From assembly GCF_000826185.2 (NCBI RefSeq), contig NZ_LN648873.1:329282-393281 (forward strand): 64,000 nucleotides of DNA, written 5' to 3'. Shown here one piece after another: positions 8,689 through 17,240 of this stretch (position 1 is its first letter; each line of letters starts with the position of its first letter). A model generated the notes under the pieces. That model was not told the origin of the DNA. It searched no databases and saw only the letters and a list, made by a program, of their open reading frames with translations. The stretch comes from Microbacterium gorillae. GTDB taxonomy: Bacteria > Actinomycetota > Actinomycetes > Actinomycetales > Microbacteriaceae. A program made the position numbers and the translations under genes.

Positions 8689-9756
8689 CTACAGCTCGCC
8701 GATGACCGCGAGGACGCGCTCGGTGGCAGCGGCATCACCGATGGTGATGCGGATGCCGTCGCCGAGGCGGCGCAGAGAGACCGCGTGGCATGCGGCCGCG
8801 GTTTCGACGGCGTCCGGGTCGCGCGGCTCGAACCAGACGAAGTTGGCCTGCGACTCGATCGGCTCTTCGCCCGCAGCGCGCAGCGCATCGGCGATCACGC
8901 GACGACCGCGCTGCACCTCGGTGACGTGAGCGGCGAGGCCGTCCGCGTCGGCGAGGACGGACAGCGCGGCCTGCTCGGCGATCGCCGTGACGGCGAACGT
9001 CGGGCGGATCCGCCACAGGGCGTCGGCGAGCTCGGGGGAGAGGATCGCGTATCCGATCCGGAGTCCGGCGAGGCCGTACGCCTTGGAGAAGGTGCGCGTC
9101 AGCGCGACGTTCGGGTATCGGGCGAACGCGTCGAGGCCGTCGAGCGCGTCCGGATCGTCCACGTACTCGAGGTAGGCCTCATCGAGGACGACCAGCACGT
9201 GTTCCGGGACCCGGGCCATGAAGGCGTCGAACGCATCGCGCGTGATGACGGCGCCGGTGGGGTTGTTGGGCGTGCAGAGGATGACCGCGCAGGTGCCCGG
9301 TCCGATCGCGTCCGCCATCGCGTCGAGGTCGTTCGCGCCGCCGGTGCTCAGTGGAATCGGACGGCCGCGGGCGCCCGCCACCTCCACGATGATCGGGTAC
9401 GCCTCGAAGGAGCGCCACGGGAAGACGACCTCGGCACGCTCGCCATCGCGCGGGACGACGGCGTCGAGGATCAGCCGCAGCGCGCCGAGGCTGCCGCTCT
9501 CGGTGATGATCTGCGCCGCAGGAACACCGGTGGCCGCAGCCAGGGCGTTGCGGAGTTCGGTCGTGGCGGGGTCCGGGTACCGGTTGAACGCGACGCTCTC
9601 GACGAGCGCGGCCCGGGCGGCTGGTGAGAGCCCGTCGGAGCGCTCGTTCGAGGAGAGCTTGAGCGGCGCCAGCCCCGGTACGGCGGGTGCGGGCTTGCCG
9701 GCGCGGTACTCCGGCAGGGAAGCGAGCTCCGGACGCGGGGTCGGCGCGGCGCTCAT
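8689..9756 (-). CDS. HisC-like pyridoxal-phosphate aminotransferase
   Basis: A 355-residue fold-type I aminotransferase close to histidinol-phosphate/aromatic aminotransferases. Visible motifs are CTPNNPTGAV, LDEAYLEYVD and SKAYGLAGLRIGY with the PLP-binding lysine. The usual HisC segment around the substrate loop is altered (SSNERSDGLSP instead of the common SSNENPxGPSP), so a phenylalanine or other amino-acid aminotransferase is possible. Its ATG overlaps the stop codon of the upstream permease by 4 bp, so the two are translationally coupled; a full his operon is not nearby. I therefore leave the symbol open. Confidence 0.85.
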   Translation of the reverse strand: MSAAPTPRPELASLPEYRAGKPAPAVPGLAPLKLSSNERSDGLSPAARAALVESVAFNRYPDPATTELRNALAAATGVPAAQIITESGSLGALRLILDAVVPRDGERAEVVFPWRSFEAYPIIVEVAGARGRPIPLSTGGANDLDAMADAIGPGTCAVILCTPNNPTGAVITRDAFDAFMARVPEHVLVVLDEAYLEYVDDPDALDGLDAFARYPNVALTRTFSKAYGLAGLRIGYAILSPELADALWRIRPTFAVTAIAEQAALSVLADADGLAAHVTEVQRGRRVIADALRAAGEEPIESQANFVWFEPRDPDAVETAAACHAVSLRRLGDGIRITIGDAAATERVLAVIGEL

Positions 9757-11203
9757 GCAGGGACCGCTTCGCTCTCGAAGTCCTCGTCACCCGTGATGGA
9801 GCGATCCGGGACGTACTGGTACTTCTTCGCGAGCGGGTAGTACACCGCGAAGGTGACGATGATCGCGACGATCCAGGAGATGTCCGCCCCTCCCATCGCC
9901 GTGGCGATCGGGCCCGTGTAGATGGCCTGGTTCATGAAGGGGAACTGCACCACGACGCCGAGGAAGTAGCAGCCGATCGCGATCCAGTTGAAGGCCCCGT
10001 ACGGGCCGCGCGCGTCGTAGAGCGCGGGGATGTTCACCTTCTCCTTGGAGACCAGGTAGTAGTCCACGAGGTTGATGACGCTCCACGGCACGAACACGGA
10101 CAGGAGCGCGAGCACGAAGTTCTTGAACACGGCGAGGAACCCGACCTCGTTGGCGATGATCGCGAGCACCAGGGCGAGCAGCGTGAACGACACGATGACG
10201 GCGGTCCGGACGGCCTGCGAGATGCGCACCTGCTTGGTCCAGGCGGTCACGATCGTCATGATGCACATGAAGCCGCCGTATGCGTTCAGCGAGTTGATTG
10301 AGAGCTTGTTGATCACGATCACGGCGTAGATGATGATCGCGATGGCGCCGCCGCCGGCGATGCTGCCGAGAGTGCCGACCTGGCTGCCCAGGAACTCACC
10401 GGCCCCGACGGTTCCGGCGATCAGGACACCGAGGGTCATCGCCAGCTGCGCACCGATGACCGAGCCGAGGAACGTGGACCAGAACGTCGCGCGGACGGTG
10501 GTCTTGCTGGGCAGGTAGCGGGAGTAGTCGGCGACGTACGGGGCGAAGGTCATCTGCCACCCGGCCGCGAGAGCGACGGCGAGCAGGAACGACGACATGC
10601 TGAAGTCGACCTGTCCGAACGCGGAATGCACGTCGTAACCGAGGGAGAGGCGGATCGCCACGTACCCGAATCCGAGGGCGCCGATGACTGAGGCGATCTT
10701 GCCGACGATGTGGATCAATCGGTAGCCGACGACCGCGACGAACGTGGTGAGCAGGCCGAAGACGATCATGCCGAGGATGGGGATGTCCCACCCGAACATG
10801 AGGTTGATCGCCTGGCCGCAGAGCACGACGCCGGTCATCTGGAAGCCCAGGTACATCAGGATCGTGAGGACCAGCGGGAGTGCGGCACCCTTCACTCCGA
10901 ACTGGACGCGGCTGGAGATCATCTGCGGGACACCGAGGTGCGGACCCTGTGCGGAGTGCAGCGCCATGGTGATGCCACCGATGAGGTTGCCGAGGAAGAG
11001 GCCGATGATCGCGGCCGTCGCCTCGGTGCCGAACGTCACGGCGATGGCACCGTCGACGATGGCGGTGATCTGCATGTTCACGCCGAACCAGAGCGTGAAC
11101 TGGTTGCCGGCGCGACCATGACGCTCGCGCTCGGCACGCGCTCAATGGTGCGGATCTCTCGGGTCAGAACGCCCGGCTCTGGGCTGTTCGCTGCGGTCGT
11201 CAT
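9753..11203 (-). pseudogene. NCS1-family cytosine/purine permease, frameshifted near the N-terminus
   Basis: A multi-spanning permease of the nucleobase:cation symporter-1 family (WFGVNMQITAIVDGAIAV, SAQGPHLGVPQMISSR, YVADYSRYLP, PWSVINLVDYYLV). The natural start appears to be the ATG at the right end (MTTAANSPEP), with AAGGAGG about 8 nt upstream. This frame reads to IRTIERVP and then fails; the expected continuation ERHGRAGNQFTLWFGVN lies in the next frame, as if one G were missing around 11127-11132. From there the frame is open for about 455 codons to the end. Either the gene is broken, or one base was lost in sequencing. Without repair only internal starts (for example the GTG at 11081) would give protein. 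Coupled to the downstream aminotransferase. Confidence 0.82.
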
Positions 11204-11220
11204 CGGCCGGTCCTCCTTGT

Positions 11221-11236
11221 GGCTGAATGCTCAGCC
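11221..11236. promoter_or_regulatory. Small hairpin in the permease leader
   Basis: GGCTGA-ATGC-TCAGCC forms a 6-bp stem just upstream of the permease ribosome-binding site. It could influence translation; regulatory meaning is speculative. Confidence 0.3.
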
Positions 11237-11397
11237 GTCGCCAGACGTCTCCAAAAAAGGTGGGGGTTGCTGGATATGACGAGGCTACGAATACGCGCGT
11301 CCGCCGGGGCTCGAAAACGGGAGGTCCTGTCTGGGATCTCAGACGAACGGACACCGCCTCCGGACGGGGTGTCGGCGGTGCCGCGTAGATTTCCCGC

Positions 11398-12261
11398 GTG
11401 ACATCGGTGGGGCAGTGGTGGGCGCGGCGGCAGTGGTCGACGGGGCTCATCGTGCCGTATCAGCAAGGCAGGTTCGGCGAGGCGTGGCGGTCGTATCCGG
11501 CCCTCCGGCGGCAGTACCACCCGGAGCTCAACGCCGGAATCGCGCTGTCCCAGATTCCGCCGGCCGCTGACATCCTGGTGCAGTGGGAGTGCGATGCGGG
11601 GCACCGCTTCGTCGCGTCCCCGACCGAACAACGGATGCGTCCGGGGCGGGAACGTCGGCGCAGTTCCTGGTGTCCGGAATGTGCCGAGACGGCGGCACCG
11701 CGGCGCACGGTCGCGCTACCCATGCGCACGGACGTCACGCGCCCGCGCGAGACCGAACCTCAGGTGCTTCGGGAGCGACGGCCCCGACCGTCACGGCGAC
11801 TGTGCACCAAGACGCCGGACCTTCCGGCGGGAGAGGCCTTCGTCTCCGCGTGCGCTCCCGCTCCTGCTTCCGCCGTGGAGAGTGAGATGCGGGCGGACCT
11901 GTACGCCACCCTGGATCTCACTCCGGGCCTGAACGCGGTGCGCGTCACGCGGCCGTTCTTCGATCACCTCGAGGTGTGGCCGGACCTCGCCCTTCCCGAG
12001 CTGAGGATCGCCGTCGAGTACGACTCGACGGGTCGTCACGGGCTGGAGCACGTCGGGAAGAGGGAGGACGCGGATCGGCGGAAGGACCGCGCACTCCGCT
12101 GCGTCGGCTGGGAGGTGGTGCGGATCCGCACCGGGGGACTCTTTGCGCTGGGTCCCTTCGATCTCACGGTCGCGGCGTGGAACGCGCGGACCCGCGATCG
12201 CCTCATGGACGCGTTCCGTGCGGTCCGGGGCGGGCTCCTCGTGGATGCCTACGTGCGCTGA
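11398..12261 (+). CDS. Zinc-ribbon plus DUF559/Vsr-like nuclease-fold protein
   Basis: A 287-residue protein. The N-terminal half has a zinc-ribbon-like module (WECDAGHRF followed by WCPEC, about residues 63-98). The C-terminal half resembles DUF559/very-short-patch-repair nuclease folds: SEMRADL, the acidic strand LPELRIAVEYDS and DRRKDRALRCVGWEVVRIR give E, D/E and K residues in the order expected for a PD-(D/E)XK site. The region between is Arg/Pro rich. The GTG start has no ribosome-binding site but a -10 box TAGATT ends 6 nt upstream, so the mRNA is probably leaderless. The biological role is unknown. Confidence 0.6.
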   Translation: MTSVGQWWARRQWSTGLIVPYQQGRFGEAWRSYPALRRQYHPELNAGIALSQIPPAADILVQWECDAGHRFVASPTEQRMRPGRERRRSSWCPECAETAAPRRTVALPMRTDVTRPRETEPQVLRERRPRPSRRLCTKTPDLPAGEAFVSACAPAPASAVESEMRADLYATLDLTPGLNAVRVTRPFFDHLEVWPDLALPELRIAVEYDSTGRHGLEHVGKREDADRRKDRALRCVGWEVVRIRTGGLFALGPFDLTVAAWNARTRDRLMDAFRAVRGGLLVDAYVR

Positions 12262-12314
12262 CTTCGGGAGTGATCCCGTCCCGACGGCTCGGCGCACGTC
12301 GGGACGGGATGATC

Positions 12315-13079
12315 TCAGCGGAAGCGGCGGCGGTAGACCAGCTGCGCGGCGACGTACGCGACGACGGTGATGCCGACGGCCCACGCCAGGGCGACCCAGA
12401 TCGCGGAGCCGACCGGGGTGCCGGCGAACAGGGCGCGAATCGTGTCCACGATCGAGGTGACCGGCTGGTTCTCCGCGAACCACCGCACCGGAGCGGGCAT
12501 GCTCGCCGTCGGCACGAACGCGGAGCTGATGAACGGCAGGAAGATCAGCGGGTAGGAATACGCGCTGGCGCCGTCAACCGTCGTCGCGGCGAGGCCGGCG
12601 ACCACGGCGACCCAGGTCAGAGCGAGCGTGAACAGGAGCAGGAGCCCGATGACTCCCAACCAGGCTCCGACGCCCGCGCCGGTCCGGAAACCGAGGGCGA
12701 ACGCGACGCCGATCACGACCATCAGCGAGACGAGGTTCGCCACGAGGGACGTCAGGACGTGCGCCCAGAGGACGCTGGACCGCGCGATCGGCATGGACTG
12801 GAACCGTTCGAAGATCCCGGTCTGCAGGTCCGTCAGCAGGCGGACGGCCGTGTAGGACGTTCCGGTCGCGATGCTGATCAGGAGGATGCCGGGGAGCAGG
12901 AAGTCGACGTACGGCACACCGCCGGTGTCGATCGCTCCGCCGAAGACGAAGACGAACAGCAGCATCATCGCGACCGGCATGATCGCGGTGGTGATCACGG
13001 TGTCCAGGCTCCGCGTGATGTGGCGAAGAGACCGCCCGAGCAGAACGCCGGTGTCGCCGACGGCGGTGATGGCGCTCAT
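12315..13079 (-). CDS. ABC-2 type transporter permease (DrrB-like)
   Basis: A 254-residue integral membrane protein with about six hydrophobic segments, of the daunorubicin-resistance permease type (FVFGGAIDTGGVPYVDFLLPGI, RFQSMPIARSSVL, FISSAFVPTASMP). It is the last gene of a minus-strand operon padR-DUF1048-ATPase-permease; its ATG overlaps the ATPase stop by 4 bp. With the ATPase it should form an exporter for an antibiotic or other amphiphile. Substrate unknown. Confidence 0.88.
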   Translation of the reverse strand: MSAITAVGDTGVLLGRSLRHITRSLDTVITTAIMPVAMMLLFVFVFGGAIDTGGVPYVDFLLPGILLISIATGTSYTAVRLLTDLQTGIFERFQSMPIARSSVLWAHVLTSLVANLVSLMVVIGVAFALGFRTGAGVGAWLGVIGLLLLFTLALTWVAVVAGLAATTVDGASAYSYPLIFLPFISSAFVPTASMPAPVRWFAENQPVTSIVDTIRALFAGTPVGSAIWVALAWAVGITVVAYVAAQLVYRRRFR

Positions 13080-13855
13080 GCCGCCGCCTCCCGCTCGGTC
13101 GTGGGGTTCTCGCCGGTCACGGCGAAGAAGATCTCCTCCAGGCTCGGTTGCTTCTCGACGTATTCCACGGTCGCCGGGGGCAGCAGGCGCTTGAGCTCCG
13201 CCAGCGACCCGTCCACGATGATGCGCCCGTGGTGCAGGATCGAGATCCGATCGGCCAGCTGCTCGGCCTCGTCGAGGGCCTGCGTCGTCAGCAGGACGGT
13301 CGTGCCGCTGGCGGCCAGCTCGCGCACGGCGGCCCAGACCTCGAGGCGCGCCTGCGGGTCCAGCCCGGTGGTCGGTTCGTCCAGGAAGATCACGGCCGGA
13401 TCGCCGATCAGGCTCATCGCGATGTCCAGCCGCCGCCGCATGCCGCCGGAGTACGTGCCGGCTCGGCGATTGCCGGCCTCCGTGAGCGCGAACCGCGCGA
13501 GCAACCGATCCGCCTCGGCGCCCGGATCAGCCAGGTGACGCAACCGCGCCACGAAGGCGAGGTTCTCGCGGCCGGTCAGGATGTCATCCACCGCGGTGAA
13601 CTGCCCGGTGAGACTGATCGCGGCGCGGACCTCGGCGGCAGCCGTGCGAACGTCGTGTCCGGCGACGAGGGCGGTTCCCGCGTCGGCGCGGATGAGCGTC
13701 GCGAGGATGCGGATCAGGGTCGTCTTGCCGGCGCCGTTTGAGCCGAGCAGGGCGTGCACGCTTCCGGGCGCGATCGTCAGATCGACGCCTTCGAGGACGG
13801 ACACGGAACCGAACGCGCGGCGCAGTCCGCGGGCCTCGACGGCTGCTGCCGTCAT
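13076..13855 (-). CDS. ABC transporter ATP-binding protein (DrrA-like)
   Basis: An exporter ATPase of 259 residues: Walker A LGSNGAGKTT, signature YSGGMRRRLDIA, Walker B VIFLDEPTTGLD and a C-terminal DrrA-type tail (YVEKQPSLEEIFF). The start is ambiguous because the ribosome-binding site and ATGA junction were duplicated: the ATG given abuts the conserved N-terminus (MTAAAVEARGL), while an identical signal 60 nt upstream (13915) would add 20 residues that are a translation of the duplicated end of the DUF1048 gene. I prefer the inner start. It works with the permease downstream and is presumably controlled by the PadR regulator at the head of the operon. Confidence 0.88.
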   Translation of the reverse strand: MTAAAVEARGLRRAFGSVSVLEGVDLTIAPGSVHALLGSNGAGKTTLIRILATLIRADAGTALVAGHDVRTAAAEVRAAISLTGQFTAVDDILTGRENLAFVARLRHLADPGAEADRLLARFALTEAGNRRAGTYSGGMRRRLDIAMSLIGDPAVIFLDEPTTGLDPQARLEVWAAVRELAASGTTVLLTTQALDEAEQLADRISILHHGRIIVDGSLAELKRLLPPATVEYVEKQPSLEEIFFAVTGENPTTEREAAA

Positions 13856-13969
13856 GTTCCCTGCTCCTGCTCCGCCTCGGCGACCGCCGTGCGCAGGCGA
13901 GCGCGTTTCCGTCATGATCCCTGCTCCCGCTCCGCCTCGGCGACCGCCTTGCGCAGGCGGGCGCGCTCC
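13850..13969 (-). repeat. 60-bp imperfect tandem duplication at the DUF1048/ATPase junction
   Basis: Two adjacent 60-bp units differing at roughly six or seven positions. Each contains the last ~18 codons of the DUF1048 gene, its stop codon and an overlapping ATG with the same ribosome-binding site. The divergence between units shows that the duplication is not recent. Confidence 0.9.
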
Positions 13970-14280
13970 TTGTCGATCCACACCCGGGCGTCATACGCAC
14001 GGGCGAATTCCTCCGCGAACGTCACCGGGTCCTCACCCACGACGCTGCGCACGGTCGCGCCGTCCGCGGCGGCGGTCTCCCAGAGGTCCGCCCAGTCCGC
14101 GAGCATGCGCACGAGGATGTCCCCGTCGACGATGCCGCTCTGGACCAGGAAGTAGCGCTGGAACGCTTCGGCGGTCTGGCGGTAGGGCTCGGGAAGGGCG
14201 GCCAACCGGGCCACGCCTTCGCGGTACTGCTTCTTCTGTTCGAGAGGTCCGGTCAGGGCCTCAATCCACTTCGCGACCAT
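13912..14280 (-). CDS. DUF1048 family protein
   Basis: A 122-residue, mostly helical, charged protein (MVAKWIEALTG, then LPEPYRQTAEAFQRYF and ARVWIDKERARLRKAVAEAE) matching DUF1048, a family found next to PadR regulators and ABC exporters. Start chosen at MVAKW, preceded by GAAGGAG about 9 nt upstream; it overlaps the 3' end of padR by 20 bp. Its role is unknown, but synteny suggests an accessory part in exporter regulation. Its 3' end has been duplicated into the next gene's leader. Confidence 0.72.
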   Translation of the reverse strand: MVAKWIEALTGPLEQKKQYREGVARLAALPEPYRQTAEAFQRYFLVQSGIVDGDILVRMLADWADLWETAAADGATVRSVVGEDPVTFAEEFARAYDARVWIDKERARLRKAVAEAEREQGS

Positions 14281-14620
14281 GTCGGTCGACTCCTTCGGTG
14301 TCATGGTGCAATTGTGTGATGCGCTCGGAGAGGAAGGCCCAGGTGCGCCAGAACTCTTCGAGGTGGGAGCGGCCGGCGCCGTTGACCGTGTAGACCTTGC
14401 GGGGCGGCCCCTTCTCCGACGGAACGCGCTCGACATCGACCAGCCCGCGCTGCTCGATGCGCACGAGCAGCGCGTAGACCGTGCCCTCGGCGAGTTCCGG
14501 GAAGCCCTGCTCGCGCAGACGGGCGGTGATCTCGTAGCCGTACGCCGGCCGCTTCGCGAGCACACCCAGCACGATGCCCTCCAGGGTGCCCTTGAGCATC
14601 TCGGTCATCTGGTTCGCCAC
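14261..14620 (-). CDS. PadR family transcriptional regulator
   Basis: A 119-residue PadR-type repressor: winged helix with LKGTLEGIVLGVLAKRPAYGYEI and LAEGTVYALLVRIEQRGLV, then a short dimerisation helix. GTG start with GAGGAG 5 nt upstream. It heads the operon with DUF1048 and the DrrAB-like exporter. Repeated CTGAGTACCGG motifs overlap its promoter, the expected layout for autorepression relieved by a drug ligand. Confidence 0.9.
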   Translation of the reverse strand: MANQMTEMLKGTLEGIVLGVLAKRPAYGYEITARLREQGFPELAEGTVYALLVRIEQRGLVDVERVPSEKGPPRKVYTVNGAGRSHLEEFWRTWAFLSERITQLHHDTEGVDRHGREVD

Positions 14621-14638
14621 TCTTGCTCCTCTGCGTCA

Positions 14639-14681
14639 CTGAGTACCGGTACAAAGTAACGCTGAGTACCGGGAGGGTCAA
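14639..14681 (-). promoter_or_regulatory. padR operon promoter with two operator repeats
   Basis: On the minus strand, -35 TTGACC and -10 TACTTT are separated by 17 bp. Two direct copies of CTGAGTACCGG (plus-strand reading), 23 bp apart, overlap the spacer and the region just after the -10 box; one extends into the palindrome GTACCGGTAC. This is a good candidate PadR binding site. Confidence 0.75.
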
Positions 14682-14757
14682 GTGATTCGCGAGAAGTCCG
14701 ACACCTGACGACTCACCCGAGAAGCAGCGGATGCGCGGGGTCGTGCTCGCGGGGCCG

Positions 14758-14763
14758 TATACT
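14758..14763 (+). promoter_or_regulatory. -10 box of the second tRNA-Gly gene
   Basis: TATACT lies 22 nt upstream of tRNA-Gly copy 2. No convincing -35 box is seen. Confidence 0.4.
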
Positions 14764-14785
14764 GGGGGAGCTTCCTCGGAAGCGT

Positions 14786-14858
14786 GCGGATGTAGCGCAG
14801 TTGGTAGCGCATAACCTTGCCAAGGTTAGGGTCGCGAGTTCGAGTCTCGTCATCCGCT
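14786..14858 (+). tRNA. tRNA-Gly (anticodon GCC), copy 2
   Basis: Identical over all 73 nt to the first tRNA-Gly copy. It has its own -10 box and a terminator hairpin right after it. Confidence 0.96.
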
Positions 14859-14864
14859 CCGAAA

Positions 14865-14893
14865 CGAAGGCCCTCGCTCAGCGAGGGCCTTCG
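14865..14893. terminator. Bidirectional terminator hairpin after tRNA-Gly
   Basis: A perfect 13-bp stem (CGAAGGCCCTCGC / GCGAGGGCCTTCG) with a 3-nt loop lies between the convergent tRNA-Gly and phosphoesterase genes. Confidence 0.8.
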
Positions 14894-14905
14894 GCGTTCC
14901 CGGCC

Positions 14906-16642
14906 TCAGCGGTCGGTCTTCGGGTAGAACAGCCCCGTGCCGTGCTCGCTCAGCACGCGGTAGGCGTCGGCGTAGGTCTTCGGGTCCGGTGAGCCCGGCG
15001 CGTACTTCGCCAGGAGCAGACCGAGCAGTCCGCGCCCGGGAGGGGACAGCGGCTTGTCCTTCTCGTCGCCGTCCTTGAGGTCCGACAGCTGCTCCTCCTG
15101 CGCCGCCGTGGGGACGTACATCGGGTGCACCTGCGGCCAGCTCGCCGCCGGGCGGGGAGCGCTGAGGTTCGCGACGGAGAGGAAGTCGTTGGACGCGACG
15201 TCGCGCTCGGTGAGCGGAAGGAGTCCGTGCAGCCGGCTCAGCGTGGCGATCACGCTGCCGTGATCCATCTGCTCGTGGATGATCGTGCCCGCCTTCGTGT
15301 ACGCGGACACGGCGACGGCCGGCACGCGCAGGCCGAGCCGGTCGAAGGTGAAGCCCATCTCGCCGGCCCCGGACGCGTCCGGTGGTGTGGCCGCGGGCGG
15401 AGGGACATGGTCGTAGGTGCCCCCGTGCTCGTCGAAGGTGATCAGGAACAGCGTGTTCTCCGCGTTCGAGCCGCCCGACGTCGCGGAGGTGCGGATGGCG
15501 TCGTAAACGGTGGCCACGAGCTTCTCCCCGGCACGGACGTCGGAGACGGCACTGTTGATCACCGGTGCGCCGTTGACATCCTCGGAGGACACGGTCCCGA
15601 ACGGCGGGTGGAAGTCATTGTGGTTGTACACCATGCGCGGCTCGATGAACGCGTAAGCGGGGAGGGTGCCGTCGCGGGCGTCGGTGAAGAACTCGTCCAT
15701 CGTGACGAAGCGGTTCGTCTTCCAGTACTTCTCCAGGCTCGGTGCGTGCAGAACTCCGGTCAGAGACACGAGCTGGGCCTCATCGAAGTAGACCCGCCAG
15801 CTGAGCCCGGCGGCCTCCAACCGGTCGAAGATCGTCGGCACGGCGTCAGCGTCGAGCCACTTGGAATAGCCCGCGCCACCGTGGTTGGTCACGAAGCCAT
15901 GTGAGGTGGACGCGTGGAAGAAGGACCGGTTGGTGTATGTCTGCGACGGGACCCCGCAGAACCAGGCGTCGAACACGGCGAACTCGCGCGCCAGCGTGGA
16001 CAGCACCGGCAGCTGTTCGGGGGAGAACCCGCCCATGATCTGGTCGACGATCCGCGTCGACGGCTCCGCCCCGCCGGCCAGTCGGCGGCAGTTGATCTCG
16101 TAGTCCTTCACGAACCCGGTGAGCTCGGCGGTGTCATCGGCACCCGGCGCGTTGTACGGAGCCTCCCAGGCATGCTTCCAGAGCTCGGCGTTCGCGGCCG
16201 GGGACACCGTGCCGTACAGCTGGGTGTTGACGTGCGGGTACTCCTCGCCGGGGTCGGGGTTCGGAGCCTGCATGACCTCGTCGGTGGGTCCCTCGTACAC
16301 GTGGGCGGCGACGCGGCGTCCACTGCTGCTGACGTTCGCGTGGCTTCCGAAGGCGAGACCGTCGAACGAATCCCCCGCGGGAACGGTCTGCGGCGTGTAC
16401 AGCCAGCCGAACAGATTGTCGAAGGACCGGTTCTCGCCCATCAGCACGACGACGTGCTCGAAAGCCGGACTGGCGGAGCTGTCCGGAACCGGGGTGGTTC
16501 CCGGCGCGGAATCGCTCCTGGTGATCGCGTACGTCCCGAGCCCGCCGACGGCGAGGCCTCCGAGAGCGGCACCGCCGATCTTCAGGAAATCGCGACGACT
16601 GCCACCGCGGCGCTCGTCCGGCGCCGGAACGGGTTCTGCCAA
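14906..16642 (-). CDS. Tat-exported phosphoesterase (phospholipase C / acid phosphatase family)
   Basis: A 578-residue secreted phosphoesterase of the PLC/AcpA family. A twin-arginine signal SRRDFLKIGGAALGGLAVGG near the N-terminus directs folded export. The metal and active-site blocks VVVLMGENRSFDNLFGW and FDEHGGTYDHVPPP are present. I chose a TTG start (LAEPVPAPDERRGG) because GGAAGGA lies about 7 nt upstream and it begins 25 nt after the stop of the upstream gene; an ATG further upstream would overlap that gene. Substrate could be phospholipids or other phosphate esters. Probably co-transcribed with the small gene upstream. Confidence 0.85.
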   Translation of the reverse strand: MAEPVPAPDERRGGSRRDFLKIGGAALGGLAVGGLGTYAITRSDSAPGTTPVPDSSASPAFEHVVVLMGENRSFDNLFGWLYTPQTVPAGDSFDGLAFGSHANVSSSGRRVAAHVYEGPTDEVMQAPNPDPGEEYPHVNTQLYGTVSPAANAELWKHAWEAPYNAPGADDTAELTGFVKDYEINCRRLAGGAEPSTRIVDQIMGGFSPEQLPVLSTLAREFAVFDAWFCGVPSQTYTNRSFFHASTSHGFVTNHGGAGYSKWLDADAVPTIFDRLEAAGLSWRVYFDEAQLVSLTGVLHAPSLEKYWKTNRFVTMDEFFTDARDGTLPAYAFIEPRMVYNHNDFHPPFGTVSSEDVNGAPVINSAVSDVRAGEKLVATVYDAIRTSATSGGSNAENTLFLITFDEHGGTYDHVPPPAATPPDASGAGEMGFTFDRLGLRVPAVAVSAYTKAGTIIHEQMDHGSVIATLSRLHGLLPLTERDVASNDFLSVANLSAPRPAASWPQVHPMYVPTAAQEEQLSDLKDGDEKDKPLSPPGRGLLGLLLAKYAPGSPDPKTYADAYRVLSEHGTGLFYPKTDR

Positions 16643-16667
16643 CGGGGCGTCCTTCCGGGTGACCTGC

Positions 16668-17201
16668 TCAGTGCAGGAAGATGATCGACAGCGTGGGAAC
16701 GGCGACCGCCACCACGGCGCCACCGCCCGTCGCCCAGGCTATCCACGCGGGCAGCGGCCGATAGGCACGCCAGTCACGCGCGGCAACGATCGGACTGGTC
16801 AGCGGGCCGAGGGGCAGCTTGCCGTCCCACCACATGTAGCCGGCGGCGACGCCGCGGTTCACGTACGCCTCCACCACACCGCGGGCACCCGGTCGGGTCA
16901 CCTCGTGCCGTTCCAGCATCCGCATGTAGCGCGCATGCAGGGCGTTCAGGTCATCGCGGATCGCGGTGCCGATCGCGAGCGCGTGGGCCTGATGTCCCGC
17001 GCGGTCGCGTTTGGTCAGGGTGGGGTCATCGGCCAGGCGCAGCTCTGCGAACGCGCGAGTGAGCAGCGCATCGAGCTGCGCGTGGTACTGCATGAGCGTG
17101 TCGCTGTGCGCGCGACCACGCTCGGCCTCGGCGAAACCGGCCGCGAGCCGGAGTCGATCCAACTCGCCGTCGATCGCGGTCAGCATGCCCCGATCGTCCA
17201 T
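16668..17201 (-). CDS. Hypothetical protein with C-terminal membrane anchor
   Basis: A 177-residue protein not recognised. The first ~130 residues are helical and charged with no membrane segment; a hydrophobic helix (AWIAWATGGGAVVAVAVPTLSIIF) ends the protein, so the domain is probably cytoplasmic and tail-anchored. A -10 box TACACT ends exactly 6 nt before the ATG, indicating a leaderless transcript. It precedes the phosphoesterase gene by 25 nt and may share its operon. Confidence 0.6.
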   Translation of the reverse strand: MDDRGMLTAIDGELDRLRLAAGFAEAERGRAHSDTLMQYHAQLDALLTRAFAELRLADDPTLTKRDRAGHQAHALAIGTAIRDDLNALHARYMRMLERHEVTRPGARGVVEAYVNRGVAAGYMWWDGKLPLGPLTSPIVAARDWRAYRPLPAWIAWATGGGAVVAVAVPTLSIIFLH

Positions 17202-17240
17202 GCACTCAGTGTACGAACGCGGGCTGTATGGTCGCCAGGA

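Noticed and set aside
16643..16723. Upstream ATG extension of the phosphoesterase
   Set aside because: It would overlap the 3' end of the 177-residue gene and add a non-signal-like N-terminus before the Tat motif; the TTG start with GGAAGGA fits better.
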